Shown here in pieces: positions 35,584 to 44,382 of a stretch of 64,000 bases of DNA. Each line of letters starts with the position of its first letter. The first letter of the stretch is position 1. The translations under genes and the position numbers were made by a program. The notes under the pieces are model-generated. The model was given only the letters and a program-made list of their open reading frames with translations. It did not search any database and had not been told where the DNA came from. Source of the DNA: CAZVGZ01 sp964627605 (GTDB lineage: Bacteria; Latescibacterota; MWCZ01; CAZVGZ01); NCBI GenBank assembly GCA_964627605.1, contig CAZVGZ010000009.1, positions 35,803-99,802 on the forward strand, read 5' to 3'.

Positions 35584-36519
35584 CTATGACGGCGATATCT
35601 GGTCCACGAACGCCAAATCCTCGTCTGTGATCTCCACATCCAGCGCTCCCAAGTTGTCGTCTAGCTGCTCCATCGTCCTTGGGCCTATGATCGGAGTTAC
35701 GCTCGGTTGCCGCATCAGCCAGGCCACCGCGAACTGTGTCAGAGAACAGCTCTTCTCAAGCACATGCCCCCGTAGAGTCTCCACAACCTCAAGCGTGCCA
35801 TCCCACCAGTCCGTCTTGTGGAATCCCAACCGCTCGACACGCGAGCCTATCTCAGGCGGGTCTCCGATATGATACCGCCCTGTAAGCGTCCCCCTGGCAA
35901 GTGGCGAATATGCCAGGAATGCGAGGCCATATCTGCGGCACCACGGCAGCACATCAGTCTCGACTTGTCGACGAATCAGACTGTAGCCGGTCTGGTCGGA
36001 GATTGGAGCGTCGAAACCGCCGACTTCTGATCTCCAGAGCGTTTCAACCAGTAGCGGCGCAGTGAAGTTGCTGGTGCCCACGTATCTGACTTTGCCCTGG
36101 GATATCAGATCATCAAACGCCCTGAGTGACACCTCTATCGGCGTGTTTTTGTCTGGATGGTGCATCTGATAGATGTCTATGTAGTCGGTTTTAAGGCGTG
36201 TCAGGCTCCTTTCGACCTGCGACATGATGTGCGTGCGAGACAGACCACCGTCGTTAGGGTGATCGTCAGAGACTTTGGTCCTGACTTTGGTCGCCAAAAC
36301 GACGCTATCCCGCCGCCCTTTAAGCCCCTCTCCAATAGCCTCCTCCGACGCGCCAGCCGAGTAGACGTTTGACGTGTCGATGAAGTTCACACCGACATCA
36401 ATCGCCCTGTCCATCATCGCAAGACACTCAGCCACCGTGTTGCGACCTGCCCACAGACCGGTTCCCAGTGCAACAGGCGACACCCTCAACCCTGTTCGAC
36501 CAAAAACCTGGTATTCCAT
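35584..36519 (-). CDS. Aldo/keto reductase, array member 4
   Basis: 311 residues with Asp and Tyr in VNFIDTSNVY, Lys in LATKVRT and His in YQMHHP; the residue after MH is His rather than Arg. ATG 36519 follows a GGGA with rather long spacing, and the protein then begins MEYQVFGRTGLRVSP. It starts 27 bases after the broken gene at 36546. Confidence 0.91.
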   Translation of the reverse strand: MEYQVFGRTGLRVSPVALGTGLWAGRNTVAECLAMMDRAIDVGVNFIDTSNVYSAGASEEAIGEGLKGRRDSVVLATKVRTKVSDDHPNDGGLSRTHIMSQVERSLTRLKTDYIDIYQMHHPDKNTPIEVSLRAFDDLISQGKVRYVGTSNFTAPLLVETLWRSEVGGFDAPISDQTGYSLIRRQVETDVLPWCRRYGLAFLAYSPLARGTLTGRYHIGDPPEIGSRVERLGFHKTDWWDGTLEVVETLRGHVLEKSCSLTQFAVAWLMRQPSVTPIIGPRTMEQLDDNLGALDVEITDEDLAFVDQISPS

Positions 36520-36545
36520 AGAGATGATTCCCAAAAAAATGGCAG

Positions 36546-37547
36546 CTACGCCTTCATCAAACGTCGGATGTTGAGCATTCGGAAAGTCGATTCTATCTCT
36601 CGCCACACTTTTTTTCGGCGATTCTCCCCAAGTCCCATGTGACTACCGGAGTAGAGATGGTAGCTATTTCGTTTCTCCTTCAGGTATTCCGTAGGAAAAC
36701 AGAACCTGCATTCATCGGTCTCGAATGTTTCTAGCTCACTGATCTGATTCTTAAACCAGGCATTCTGGCGTGGTTGTGGGAATCTGGCGACCAACTCCGT
36801 GAATAGCAGGCTCCGCTCAGGTGTCAGGCATGCCAGATAGACATTTTCGGCGGAATGACAGCTGCGTCTGACCGGGTCCCACATATATCCTTTGCCGAGC
36901 GACTGAAAGGCGTCGTGGCTCAGGTATTTCACCACCTGTCCGACCCGGCGTTTTTCGCTGTCGGATTGCGGTTCGAAGTGGGCCATCGCGTAGAGGTCGT
37001 AGATGGATGGTAGTGCCAGTTCGCCGCCATCGGATACAAGCTCCTGGCGATAGACATTCTTTCCGCTCCACGGCTTGGGTAGCCGACCAGACTTTTGGGG
37101 CGATAGATACAGACCGTAGTCAGCGCGAACCGCCGTGGCGCATAGCAGTTCGATGCGGGCGTGAAAAAAGTCATTGACCGCCGTATGACCGTGATACCCA
37201 GCGGCGATCAGGTAGCTCGCCGCTATCATCGGCAGCCACGCCGGTTTCATCATCCCAACCTGATCCGCCAACCGCTGCGCTTTCCGGTCCAACTCGACCA
37301 ATCCAGCGCGGATACCTTACTCCACCAACTTGCCCATTGAGTTTTCAACTGCGCTATCCCTGCTGTGATGAACCGGTCCATCTCCAAAATTGGCCAACCA
37401 ACGCTGTACGTCCTCTGTCGCCAAAACCTCACAATAGATTTTGGCCTTTTCAACGCCCCCTATGTCAACACCAAGGTCTCTTATGACTCGCCACCTGACT
37501 ATGGGCCCTGGATGCTCAAGCAGCCACTCAATCTGTAAGTCGTGCAC
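36546..37547 (-). pseudogene. Terpene-cyclase-like helical-repeat protein split by an in-frame stop
   Basis: From ATG 37547 the frame reads QIEWLLEHPGPIVRWRVIRD and DGPVHHSRDSAVENSMGKLVE, then TAA (37317-37319). The same frame continues directly with GIRAGLVELDRKAQRLADQ and stays open for 250 more residues (YLSHDAFQSLGKGYMWD; ETDECRFCFPTEYL). No shift is needed, so a single codon change made the stop. The family is not named with certainty; alpha-helical repeats of the HSRDSAxEN type suggest a prenyltransferase/squalene-cyclase-like toroid. Read-through cannot be excluded. Confidence 0.6.
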
Positions 37548-37553
37548 AGCAGT

Positions 37554-38504
37554 CTAAATCTGCGTTCCCGGCGACACAAGCTCATTCACCAGAGCGTTGT
37601 CCTCGGCGGTGATCTCCACTTCAAGAGCGCCCAGGTTGTCCGTGAGTTGCGCGGCGTTGCGCGGACCCATGATAGCCGAAACGACCGTTGGCTGACTGTA
37701 GACCCACGCCAGCGCAAATTGGCTGAGTGTGCAGCCTTTGATTTCGACATGCGGCAGGAGTTTTTCCACCACATCCATAGCCTCACCCCACCAACCCTTT
37801 TCGTGCTGCCCCCACTCAGTGAGCCGCGCCCCTTCAGGCGGCGGTTGATTTTTTCGGTATTTGCCTGTGAGCAGCCCACCAGCTAAAGGCGAAAACGGTA
37901 CCAGCGACACGCCATATTTTGCGCAGTAGGGCACTACATCTGATTCAGGCTCTCGTCGTATGAGGCTGTACTGCGGCTGCTCGGCGACGATGGCATCCCA
38001 CCTTCCCACTTCGCTTTTCCACAGCGACTCTACTAACTCCGCAGCCGTAAAACAGCTTGAGGCTATGTAGCGGACCTTGCCCTGGCTAATGAGGTCATCA
38101 AGTGCCCGCAGCGTAATCTCAATGGGCATTTTCGGGTCGGGGCGATGCAAATAGTAGATGTCGATATAGTCTGTACCGAGCCGCTTTAGGCTGCGTTCAC
38201 ACTCGCCGACGACATGCTTTCTCGAAAGACCCGTAGCGTTGGGATCGTCATCGTCCATCGGCCAGAAAACTTTGGTCGCCAGGACGACCTCATCCCTTCG
38301 GCCCTTTATCCCCTCACCAACAACTCTCTCAGCTTCGCCTCTGTTGTACACGTTGGATGTATCTATGAAATTCACGCCATCGTCGATCGCCTGATCTATG
38401 ACAGCCAGACCCTCTTGCGCGGTATTTCGTTCGGTCCAGAGCCACGTCCCCAGACAGAGCGGCGACACCTGGAGGCCGGTGCGTCCCAATGTGCGGTATT
38501 CCAT
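37554..38504 (-). CDS. Aldo/keto reductase, array member 5
   Basis: 316 residues. Asp and Tyr in VNFIDTSNVY, Lys in LATKVFW and His in YYLHRP complete the tetrad. GAGGAAAC precedes the ATG. Its N-terminus (TLGRTGLQVSPLCLGTWLWTER) is nearly identical to that of member 1, although the two flank the array, which suggests recent duplication and scattering. Confidence 0.92.
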   Translation of the reverse strand: MEYRTLGRTGLQVSPLCLGTWLWTERNTAQEGLAVIDQAIDDGVNFIDTSNVYNRGEAERVVGEGIKGRRDEVVLATKVFWPMDDDDPNATGLSRKHVVGECERSLKRLGTDYIDIYYLHRPDPKMPIEITLRALDDLISQGKVRYIASSCFTAAELVESLWKSEVGRWDAIVAEQPQYSLIRREPESDVVPYCAKYGVSLVPFSPLAGGLLTGKYRKNQPPPEGARLTEWGQHEKGWWGEAMDVVEKLLPHVEIKGCTLSQFALAWVYSQPTVVSAIMGPRNAAQLTDNLGALEVEITAEDNALVNELVSPGTQI

Positions 38505-38567
38505 ATCTGTTTCCTCTATCTGATTTTCAGTCGTCAGTCAAAAACAGGCAGCTATTGAGTGCAATCG

Positions 38568-39539
38568 CTAGATGTAGACGAGCGTTGAGATACTCTCATC
38601 CAGCGACGCCACCACGTTCCAATAAAGCGCCCCATCATCGGTCGAATAGATGGTGCCGTCACCATCGCAAAACGCCATGGCCTCAGATGTGGACGATGAA
38701 AAAGCAAGAAAATGGGTGTCGATCTGGTTCTCAAAAAACTCAGGCAGCCCGTTGTGACATTTCTGCCACTTTTTGCCGCCGTCGTCTGTTCTAAACAGCA
38801 TCGCTTCGACTCCAGTCGGCCCACTGCTATGCGGGCCGAGCGACCCGGTAATTACCATCACATCGGGATCGCCGCAGTCGATAGCCAGCCCGCGCATGTA
38901 CCCTCGATCACCGAAAACCTCCAGAGCACCGACCCACGACTCCCCTGCATCATCGCTGCGATAGAAACCCTCTGCCGTCGCCGCAGCGATCATCTCAGGG
39001 CGATCTGGGTGGGTGGCGATGTCGTGCACGTCGGCGTTTAGGTCGTTTCGATGGTTGGTCCACGTCTGTCCGCCGTCATCGCTGCGACAGACCCAGCCGA
39101 CGTGTATATCTGCGTAGATATGGTCACCGCTCCCAGCGAACGCACGGACATCAGGCGAACCGCCCCAAGGTGTAAACCACTCATCTCTGCCGTCGATCTC
39201 ATCAAAACCTGCGACGATCTGAGATCCCGCCTGCCCACTGAGGTCAATACACTCCAGACGAGCGGCGTCGGTACCGACCAAGACGTATCCGTCGAGGGCG
39301 TACAGGCAGTTTGCGCTCTCTTGTGAAATCACCCCAACTTTTATCCAACCATCGCCATTTGGATCGTCCGTGTTAGGACCCTGCCAAACCTCCTTGCCGT
39401 CCAGCACAGCGAACAATCCACCAGAGGGGGATAGATGCAGGTGAGTCACGTTCCGACCAGTGAGAGTTTTTGTATCTGCCACCGCTCTTGAGCTTATATT
39501 CAACGATTTTATACCATCCCCTGTCGCCAGGATCAACAT
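38568..39539 (-). CDS. Sortilin/VPS10- or YCF48-like beta-propeller protein
   Basis: About 323 residues with four Asp-box-like motifs (RSDDGGQTW, RSDDAGESW, RTDDGGKKW, STDDGALYW) typical of propellers that read out photosystem-assembly-, sortilin- or glycosidase-like folds. The start at 39539 is chosen for the GGGGAG 8 bases upstream; an ATG at 39569 is possible. No export signal. Function unknown; its neighbour to the left is an aldo/keto reductase. Confidence 0.75.
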   Translation of the reverse strand: MLILATGDGIKSLNISSRAVADTKTLTGRNVTHLHLSPSGGLFAVLDGKEVWQGPNTDDPNGDGWIKVGVISQESANCLYALDGYVLVGTDAARLECIDLSGQAGSQIVAGFDEIDGRDEWFTPWGGSPDVRAFAGSGDHIYADIHVGWVCRSDDGGQTWTNHRNDLNADVHDIATHPDRPEMIAAATAEGFYRSDDAGESWVGALEVFGDRGYMRGLAIDCGDPDVMVITGSLGPHSSGPTGVEAMLFRTDDGGKKWQKCHNGLPEFFENQIDTHFLAFSSSTSEAMAFCDGDGTIYSTDDGALYWNVVASLDESISTLVYI

Positions 39540-39578
39540 CGTATATCTCCCCATATCAGATTCCGGCATTTCTTGTTG

Positions 39579-39722
39579 TCATTCGTCGAGCATGTCCGCA
39601 TGGGCATATGCAGCCAGGTTAAACCCGGCGTCCTGCGCAATTTTCAGATCATCCAACGAACGCACGTTGAACGCCCCGAGTACCGGTACTCCATCAATCC
39701 AGTAGGCCTCGTGAAGTTTCAT
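39579..39722 (-). pseudogene. Short N-terminal fragment of a TIM-barrel glycosidase-like protein
   Basis: A 47-residue frame from ATG 39722: YWIDGVPVLGAFNVRSLDDL, then AQDAGFNLAAYAHADMLDE and TGA. The pattern GVPxxxxG(A)xxxxxxDDLKxAxDAGFN is the usual first strand-helix of GH42- or GH2-like barrels, where an agent such as GVPFFPxGxY precedes the aglycone barrel. It ends after one unit, so the rest has been lost. This is inference from a short stretch. Confidence 0.35.
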
Positions 39723-39813
39723 GTAATGATTTCCTTAGTTTTGAAACCGTAATATCGCTGGAATCAACCAGTTACGTCGGTGTGTTCCTGGCAGATGCGG
39801 ATGTTTGGTTAGG

Positions 39814-41127
39814 CTACGGCCCAGCGACACGCAGCAGCATCTCCTCGTTGTCCTTCAAGTCTGCCAAGTTGTCAACGACTTTCTTGAACGCCTCGGCAAT
39901 CTGCTCAATATGCACGGTACAGTCTTCATACCACGACGCGCCACCCATTATCAGCTCTCTCTTGCACTGCTCCTCAGCCACCGGACAGTCACCTTCGCGG
40001 TAGACAACATCCCGTTTGCCCAGACTCCACGGCAGCCCGCCACCCCAGAAATACTCCCTCTCCTGATAGCGGGACCGCATATATATCGGGGTGCCTACAT
40101 AGCTGCCCACACCCACGCCCTCTGCGTTAAGTGCAGCCACATACACCTCTCTTTGCAGGCCATCCATATCGTCAGGATTGTAGGTCGGCGCGTAGAGATG
40201 ATATACATGCTCGGCACCTTCGTATGGCTTGGGCACCGATATTCCGGCGACACCATCCAACAGCCCTGACAGCTTTTCGCTGTTGCGCCTTCTCCACGCG
40301 TTCTTCTCGTCCAACTGCGGCAACTGCGCGTTGGCGATAACCGCTGACATCGGGTGCATCCGATAGGTGTAGCAGCAGCTATCGATATACTCCCTTAGTG
40401 CTGGGTTTTTGAGATGTCTCTTCTGCCGCGAGGGGTGGTGACCGTAGAGGATGGCTAACTCATAGAGCCTCTCGTCATCTGTGGAGACCATCCCACCATC
40501 ACCAGCCGCCAGATTCTTGCCGCTCCCGATGCTGAACGCCCCTAAATCACCCCACGCTCCGACTTTAACCCCTTGATAGCCAGCACCATCTGATTGGGCG
40601 CAATCTTCGACAATGGCCAAACCGTGCTTTTTGGCTATAGCAGAGATCTCATCCATCTTCGCCGGACCGCCAAAAAGGTGCGGAACGAGGATAGCGGTGG
40701 TGTAAGGGGAAATCTGAGCTTCTATGGATTGCGGATTGAGGTTGGACGTCTGGGCGTCAATATCCGCGAAGACGGGGATCGCGTTCGTCTGGAGAATAGG
40801 AGAAACCGTCTGTCCCCAGGTGTGCGGGGACGTAATAACCTCATCGCCAGCTTTCACCCCAGCAGCCATCAGACCGATATGTATCGCCGCGCAGCCAGAG
40901 TTGGTACCGACAACATAGCCTACACCGAGATAGCCCGCCCACGACTTTTCAAGCGGCTCCAAACCCTGACCACCATAGGACGCAGAGATGTAGTCACGCT
41001 CGCCAGCGGCGGCATGCCTAAGCGCATCCACCGCTGCGGCGACATCCTCTTCACTGAATTTTGGCCACGCCGGAGATTCGGTTGTCACCATCTTTTCTCC
41101 GCCACGTATCGCCAACTGGTCCGGCAT
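39814..41127 (-). CDS. DegT/DnrJ/EryC1/StrS-family PLP aminotransferase
   Basis: 437 residues. The Schiff-base lysine is in IGSGKNLAAGDGG, with VEDCAQSDGAGYQG holding the PLP-binding Asp and TNSGCAAIHIGLMAAGV before it. ATG 41127 is used because AAGGGAG precedes it. These enzymes transaminate nucleotide-linked keto-sugars, and some dehydrate. No sugar-nucleotide genes sit next to it, so the pathway is not clear; several Poribacteria- and Latescibacterota-like islands carry this type. Confidence 0.92.
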   Translation of the reverse strand: MPDQLAIRGGEKMVTTESPAWPKFSEEDVAAAVDALRHAAAGERDYISASYGGQGLEPLEKSWAGYLGVGYVVGTNSGCAAIHIGLMAAGVKAGDEVITSPHTWGQTVSPILQTNAIPVFADIDAQTSNLNPQSIEAQISPYTTAILVPHLFGGPAKMDEISAIAKKHGLAIVEDCAQSDGAGYQGVKVGAWGDLGAFSIGSGKNLAAGDGGMVSTDDERLYELAILYGHHPSRQKRHLKNPALREYIDSCCYTYRMHPMSAVIANAQLPQLDEKNAWRRRNSEKLSGLLDGVAGISVPKPYEGAEHVYHLYAPTYNPDDMDGLQREVYVAALNAEGVGVGSYVGTPIYMRSRYQEREYFWGGGLPWSLGKRDVVYREGDCPVAEEQCKRELIMGGASWYEDCTVHIEQIAEAFKKVVDNLADLKDNEEMLLRVAGP

Positions 41128-41451
41128 CTCAACTCCCTTGTCGTGTGGGTTGGGTTTGTTGTGTGTCTCTGAGAGTAACACGGGCCTTATATAATGGTCC
41201 TATGAACCCGTGCATTGTCACAAGGTGTAGGAACCTGAAGCAGAACCAATCGCCGCGTCCCGATCGACAGAACCTGCGCCTAGCCAAAAGGCGATGCGGA
41301 GCGTCAGGAGAGACCTCACGCTTACAACCGCGAGTTCTTGACAGGTGTTTTACATGCGTTCATTTTCAGATCTGGGTTGCCCTGAGCGCTAGCGATGTTA
41401 TCATAGTCGTGACCTCTCTTAATCGATCACCGCAAAACCGGGAGCACCGCC

Positions 41452-41952
41452 ATGCTGAATAGACTAAAAACATTCCGATCGCCGATCGTATCGCTCTTAC
41501 TGATCGCTGCTACAGCAGTGTTGATAGCCGCAGCATCCGTCAAAACAGAAGCACCGCCAGACGGCTCACAGTCGACTTCGTACAGAGTCAGCCCCAGCGA
41601 CGTCACCAGCTCGCTAGGCGATCCGGCAGCGACACCGGGATTGGCGAACGAGTTTCTACTAGACAAAATCGGAATGCGTACCCCTTCGGGCTACGTTGGC
41701 ACGCGCCGCCTCAAACTGATTCGCCAGACCTATGAGCCAGGCGGTTCCCACGATCCTCATCAACACGCAGACGCAGAACAGGCCTACTACGTCGTCAGCG
41801 GTACCGGCAAAGCGCGCATCGATACCACATGGTATGAAATGACCGCAGGCACTGTGTTCTACATCCCACCGAATACTGAGCATCAGGTCATCAACAACGG
41901 CGAGGTTCCGCTGGTCAACATCCTTATAGACATCGTCCTAGATTCTGAGTAG
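41452..41952 (+). CDS. Exported cupin-domain protein
   Basis: 166 residues. An N-terminal signal peptide (basic NRLKTFR then LLLIAATAVLIAA) precedes a single cupin barrel. Metal ligands are visible as H-x-H and Glu in PHQHADAEQAYYVVSG, and a late His in PNTEHQVI. GGAG lies before the ATG. It is likely periplasmic. Single-domain cupins range from isomerases to dioxygenases, so no reaction is assigned. Confidence 0.85.
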   Translation: MLNRLKTFRSPIVSLLLIAATAVLIAAASVKTEAPPDGSQSTSYRVSPSDVTSSLGDPAATPGLANEFLLDKIGMRTPSGYVGTRRLKLIRQTYEPGGSHDPHQHADAEQAYYVVSGTGKARIDTTWYEMTAGTVFYIPPNTEHQVINNGEVPLVNILIDIVLDSE

Positions 41953-42018
41953 ATACGAACCCGATAGGGTGAGATGAGTCAAACTCCGTAGCTGATATTC
42001 TAGGAAAGGGCACACGCT

Positions 42019-42846
42019 ATGGGTTCAAAATCGTCACTCAAAATGCTGTTGTTAGCGGTCACGTTCGGCTGCGGTGCTCGACTGCCCGATCCAGGTGTGG
42101 TGCCCCAGATCGTCTTTCCCCACGATTACGTCGGCAACATAGACACATCTCAATTCGAGGAGCCGTCTGGGCTAGTGTATCATCCAGGCCGAGGGACGCT
42201 GTTCGGGGTAGGTGATGAGGGCGATATCGCCGAGTTCACCACCGACGGTGGGGTCATCGCACAGAAACATATAGGCGACCGCGATCTTGAGGGTGTCACC
42301 AGCGATCCGAAAACAGGCCTGCTGTACGTAGTCGTCGAAGGTGAAGAAGCGATACTGGAGGTTGACCCTGACAGCCTCGGCGTGAGAAGGAGTTTTTCTG
42401 TCGACCGGTCCTATCGTAGCCGTCTCGTGATGGCCGAAGGCGAATTTGGTACCGAGGCGATCACTTTTGCGCCTGACCCATCCCACCCAAGCGGCGGTCT
42501 GTTCTATGTCGCCAATCAGTCCTTTGACCTAAACAGTGATGACGATATGTCGATCATCGCTGAGGTCCGGGTCCGACTCAACGAAGCCACAGACTCCACG
42601 GCGACCATCGAGGGAGTTTTCTCCATCGCAGTAATCGACCTCTCCGGCCTGCACTACGACGCCGCCAGCGACCATCTTTTCGTCATCAGCGACGCCACGA
42701 ACACACTGTCCGAAATCACCCGCAAAGGGGTCTTGGTTGATACTTGGGCGCTTCCTGGAGACAATCAGGAAGGCATCACCGTGGACGCCCACGGCAACTG
42801 GTACATCGCCCAGGACTCCGGTGGAATTATCAAATGGAACCCGTGA
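42019..42846 (+). CDS. SdiA-regulated/YjiK-like lipoprotein propeller
   Basis: 275 residues. A lipoprotein signal (MLLLAVTFGC, Cys18) precedes a propeller of the SdiA-regulated/YjiK type: EEPSGLVYHPGRGTLFGVGDEG, DLEGVTSDPKTGLLYVVVE, ISGLHYDA-like segments and NQEGITVDAHGNWYIAQDSG. Such proteins are periplasmic phytase-like or esterase-like beta-propellers. It follows the cupin gene by 66 bases on the same strand. Confidence 0.85.
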   Translation: MGSKSSLKMLLLAVTFGCGARLPDPGVVPQIVFPHDYVGNIDTSQFEEPSGLVYHPGRGTLFGVGDEGDIAEFTTDGGVIAQKHIGDRDLEGVTSDPKTGLLYVVVEGEEAILEVDPDSLGVRRSFSVDRSYRSRLVMAEGEFGTEAITFAPDPSHPSGGLFYVANQSFDLNSDDDMSIIAEVRVRLNEATDSTATIEGVFSIAVIDLSGLHYDAASDHLFVISDATNTLSEITRKGVLVDTWALPGDNQEGITVDAHGNWYIAQDSGGIIKWNP

Positions 42847-42858
42847 TTTGGGCAGGTG

Positions 42859-43126
42859 TCAGCTATCAAAGCCCGTTGATGCCTCATTGAGCCCTTCCAT
42901 GTAGCCCACAAGCTGACCAAGCGCCAGCATTACTGCCACAACCTTGGCGGTTTCGCTTGCTCTAGAGCTTCATAAACGCATCCTGTACTATCTCATCTTC
43001 GGACTCATAGCGCCCGACGAGCCTGCAAACAAACCGCCGGACAGGCGGTTCCAACTCGCTGTGCAGTTCGGTGAATACCTCGTGATCACCCTTGAGACGC
43101 CACAGACGATCGTCAAGCTTGGGCAT
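42859..43126 (-). pseudogene. Truncated ECF-type sigma factor fragment
   Basis: AAGGAGAG precedes ATG 43126. The 54-residue frame matches region 2 of extracytoplasmic-function sigma factors (HSELEPPVRRFVCRLVGRYE, EDEIVQDAFMKL) and stops at TAG 42962. The remaining region 2 and all of region 4 are missing. Beyond it another frame is open to 42859 (VVAVMLALGQLVGYMEGLNE), perhaps the tail of a different gene joined by deletion. Regulation through this locus has probably been lost. Confidence 0.5.
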
Positions 43127-43248
43127 CTGCTCTCCTTCCTTATCGCTAATTAACCGAACCAGAGAGCAAAAATGTTCAATTCAGACCTGAAAGGAGTGTG
43201 CTGAGCGGAGTTTTGATTTCGCGAGGATTAAGAAGGATTGGGGATGAA

Positions 43249-44382
43249 TCAGGCGCCGCTGACGCCGAACTCATCGGCGACTTTCTGGCGGCGCTGCTCG
43301 ACCGTCTTTACAATATTGTCGATATGTTCGCCGCCACCGGTAATCTGCAGCTCAATCGCCACCACCAAAACCTCGATCCCAAAAGCGAATCCAGGCGGAA
43401 ATCTGACCATATCCTTCTCAGTGGTGACAATCGCATCTGCCCCAGCTCGGTGTGCGGCATCAACAACCTCATCCAGGACCGAGCGCGTGAAACGGTAGTG
43501 GTCGGCGAACCGTCGGCGGTCGGCGACCTCAGCGCCCAACGATTCCACTGTTCGCTCAAACCCCAAAGGGTTGCCAATTCCAGATAGCGCAAACAGCTTT
43601 TGTCCCGCGATATCGACGACATTGACTTCAGAGCGATCTGGATGCCGATAGACACTCGATACAACGTGGCGGCTCTGTACAATCGGGCATAGAGGAGCCA
43701 GATGATCAATCTGAGCCACAACATCGTCCAGATCAGGGGCCATGTCGGTGTGAGTAAGGCAGACAAGCTGAGCACGCCTTATGTGCGCCGCGGGTTCTCT
43801 TAGTGTTCCCCTGGGCAGAAGACGATCGTTGCCGAATGGGTTCACCGCATCCACGGCGACGATGTCCCAGTCGCGGTGAAGCCTCAAATGCTGAAATCCG
43901 TCATCCACCAGCACTACATCAGGGTCAAAACGGCGGGCCGCAACCATCCCGGCCTCCAACCTATTCGACCCAACAATGATCGGTACCTTGGGAAGGCGAA
44001 TCCCCATCAGATAGGGCTCATCGCCAGCCCGACGTTTTCTTGCCAACACCCTGTCGCCGTCGGACACCACTATCACGCCCTTGCCCTGCCTAATATATCC
44101 ACGTGAGAGGATCACAACGCGAGCGCCGTCAGCCTGAAGACGTTCGGCTAGATGCATCACCAACGGCGTCTTGCCTGTACCACCGGCCGTGACGTTCCCA
44201 ACAGATACGACTGGAACACCCAGCGCAAAACGGCGGAAAACTCCACGCCTGTATGCCCAGGTCCGAAAACGAACGCCAGAGCGGTATACCTTGGAGGCCA
44301 AACCGAGACCCTGGAGCAGAGAATCGGCCCATGGGGTCTCAGGCGGCGTCGCCCCTATCCACTGATCGTATCGCCGTTTCAT
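43249..44382 (-). CDS. lpxK: Tetraacyldisaccharide 4'-kinase
   Basis: 377 residues. Walker A lies in VSVGNVTAGGTGKTPLV (about 59-75), and the family signatures VVILSRGY, VLVDDGFQH and ITTEKD-like VTTEKDMVRF are present. It phosphorylates the lipid A disaccharide precursor at the inner membrane. ATG 44382 overlaps the waaA stop as ATGA, so the two are translationally coupled. An ATG ten residues upstream is possible. Confidence 0.95.
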   Translation of the reverse strand: MKRRYDQWIGATPPETPWADSLLQGLGLASKVYRSGVRFRTWAYRRGVFRRFALGVPVVSVGNVTAGGTGKTPLVMHLAERLQADGARVVILSRGYIRQGKGVIVVSDGDRVLARKRRAGDEPYLMGIRLPKVPIIVGSNRLEAGMVAARRFDPDVVLVDDGFQHLRLHRDWDIVAVDAVNPFGNDRLLPRGTLREPAAHIRRAQLVCLTHTDMAPDLDDVVAQIDHLAPLCPIVQSRHVVSSVYRHPDRSEVNVVDIAGQKLFALSGIGNPLGFERTVESLGAEVADRRRFADHYRFTRSVLDEVVDAAHRAGADAIVTTEKDMVRFPPGFAFGIEVLVVAIELQITGGGEHIDNIVKTVEQRRQKVADEFGVSGA

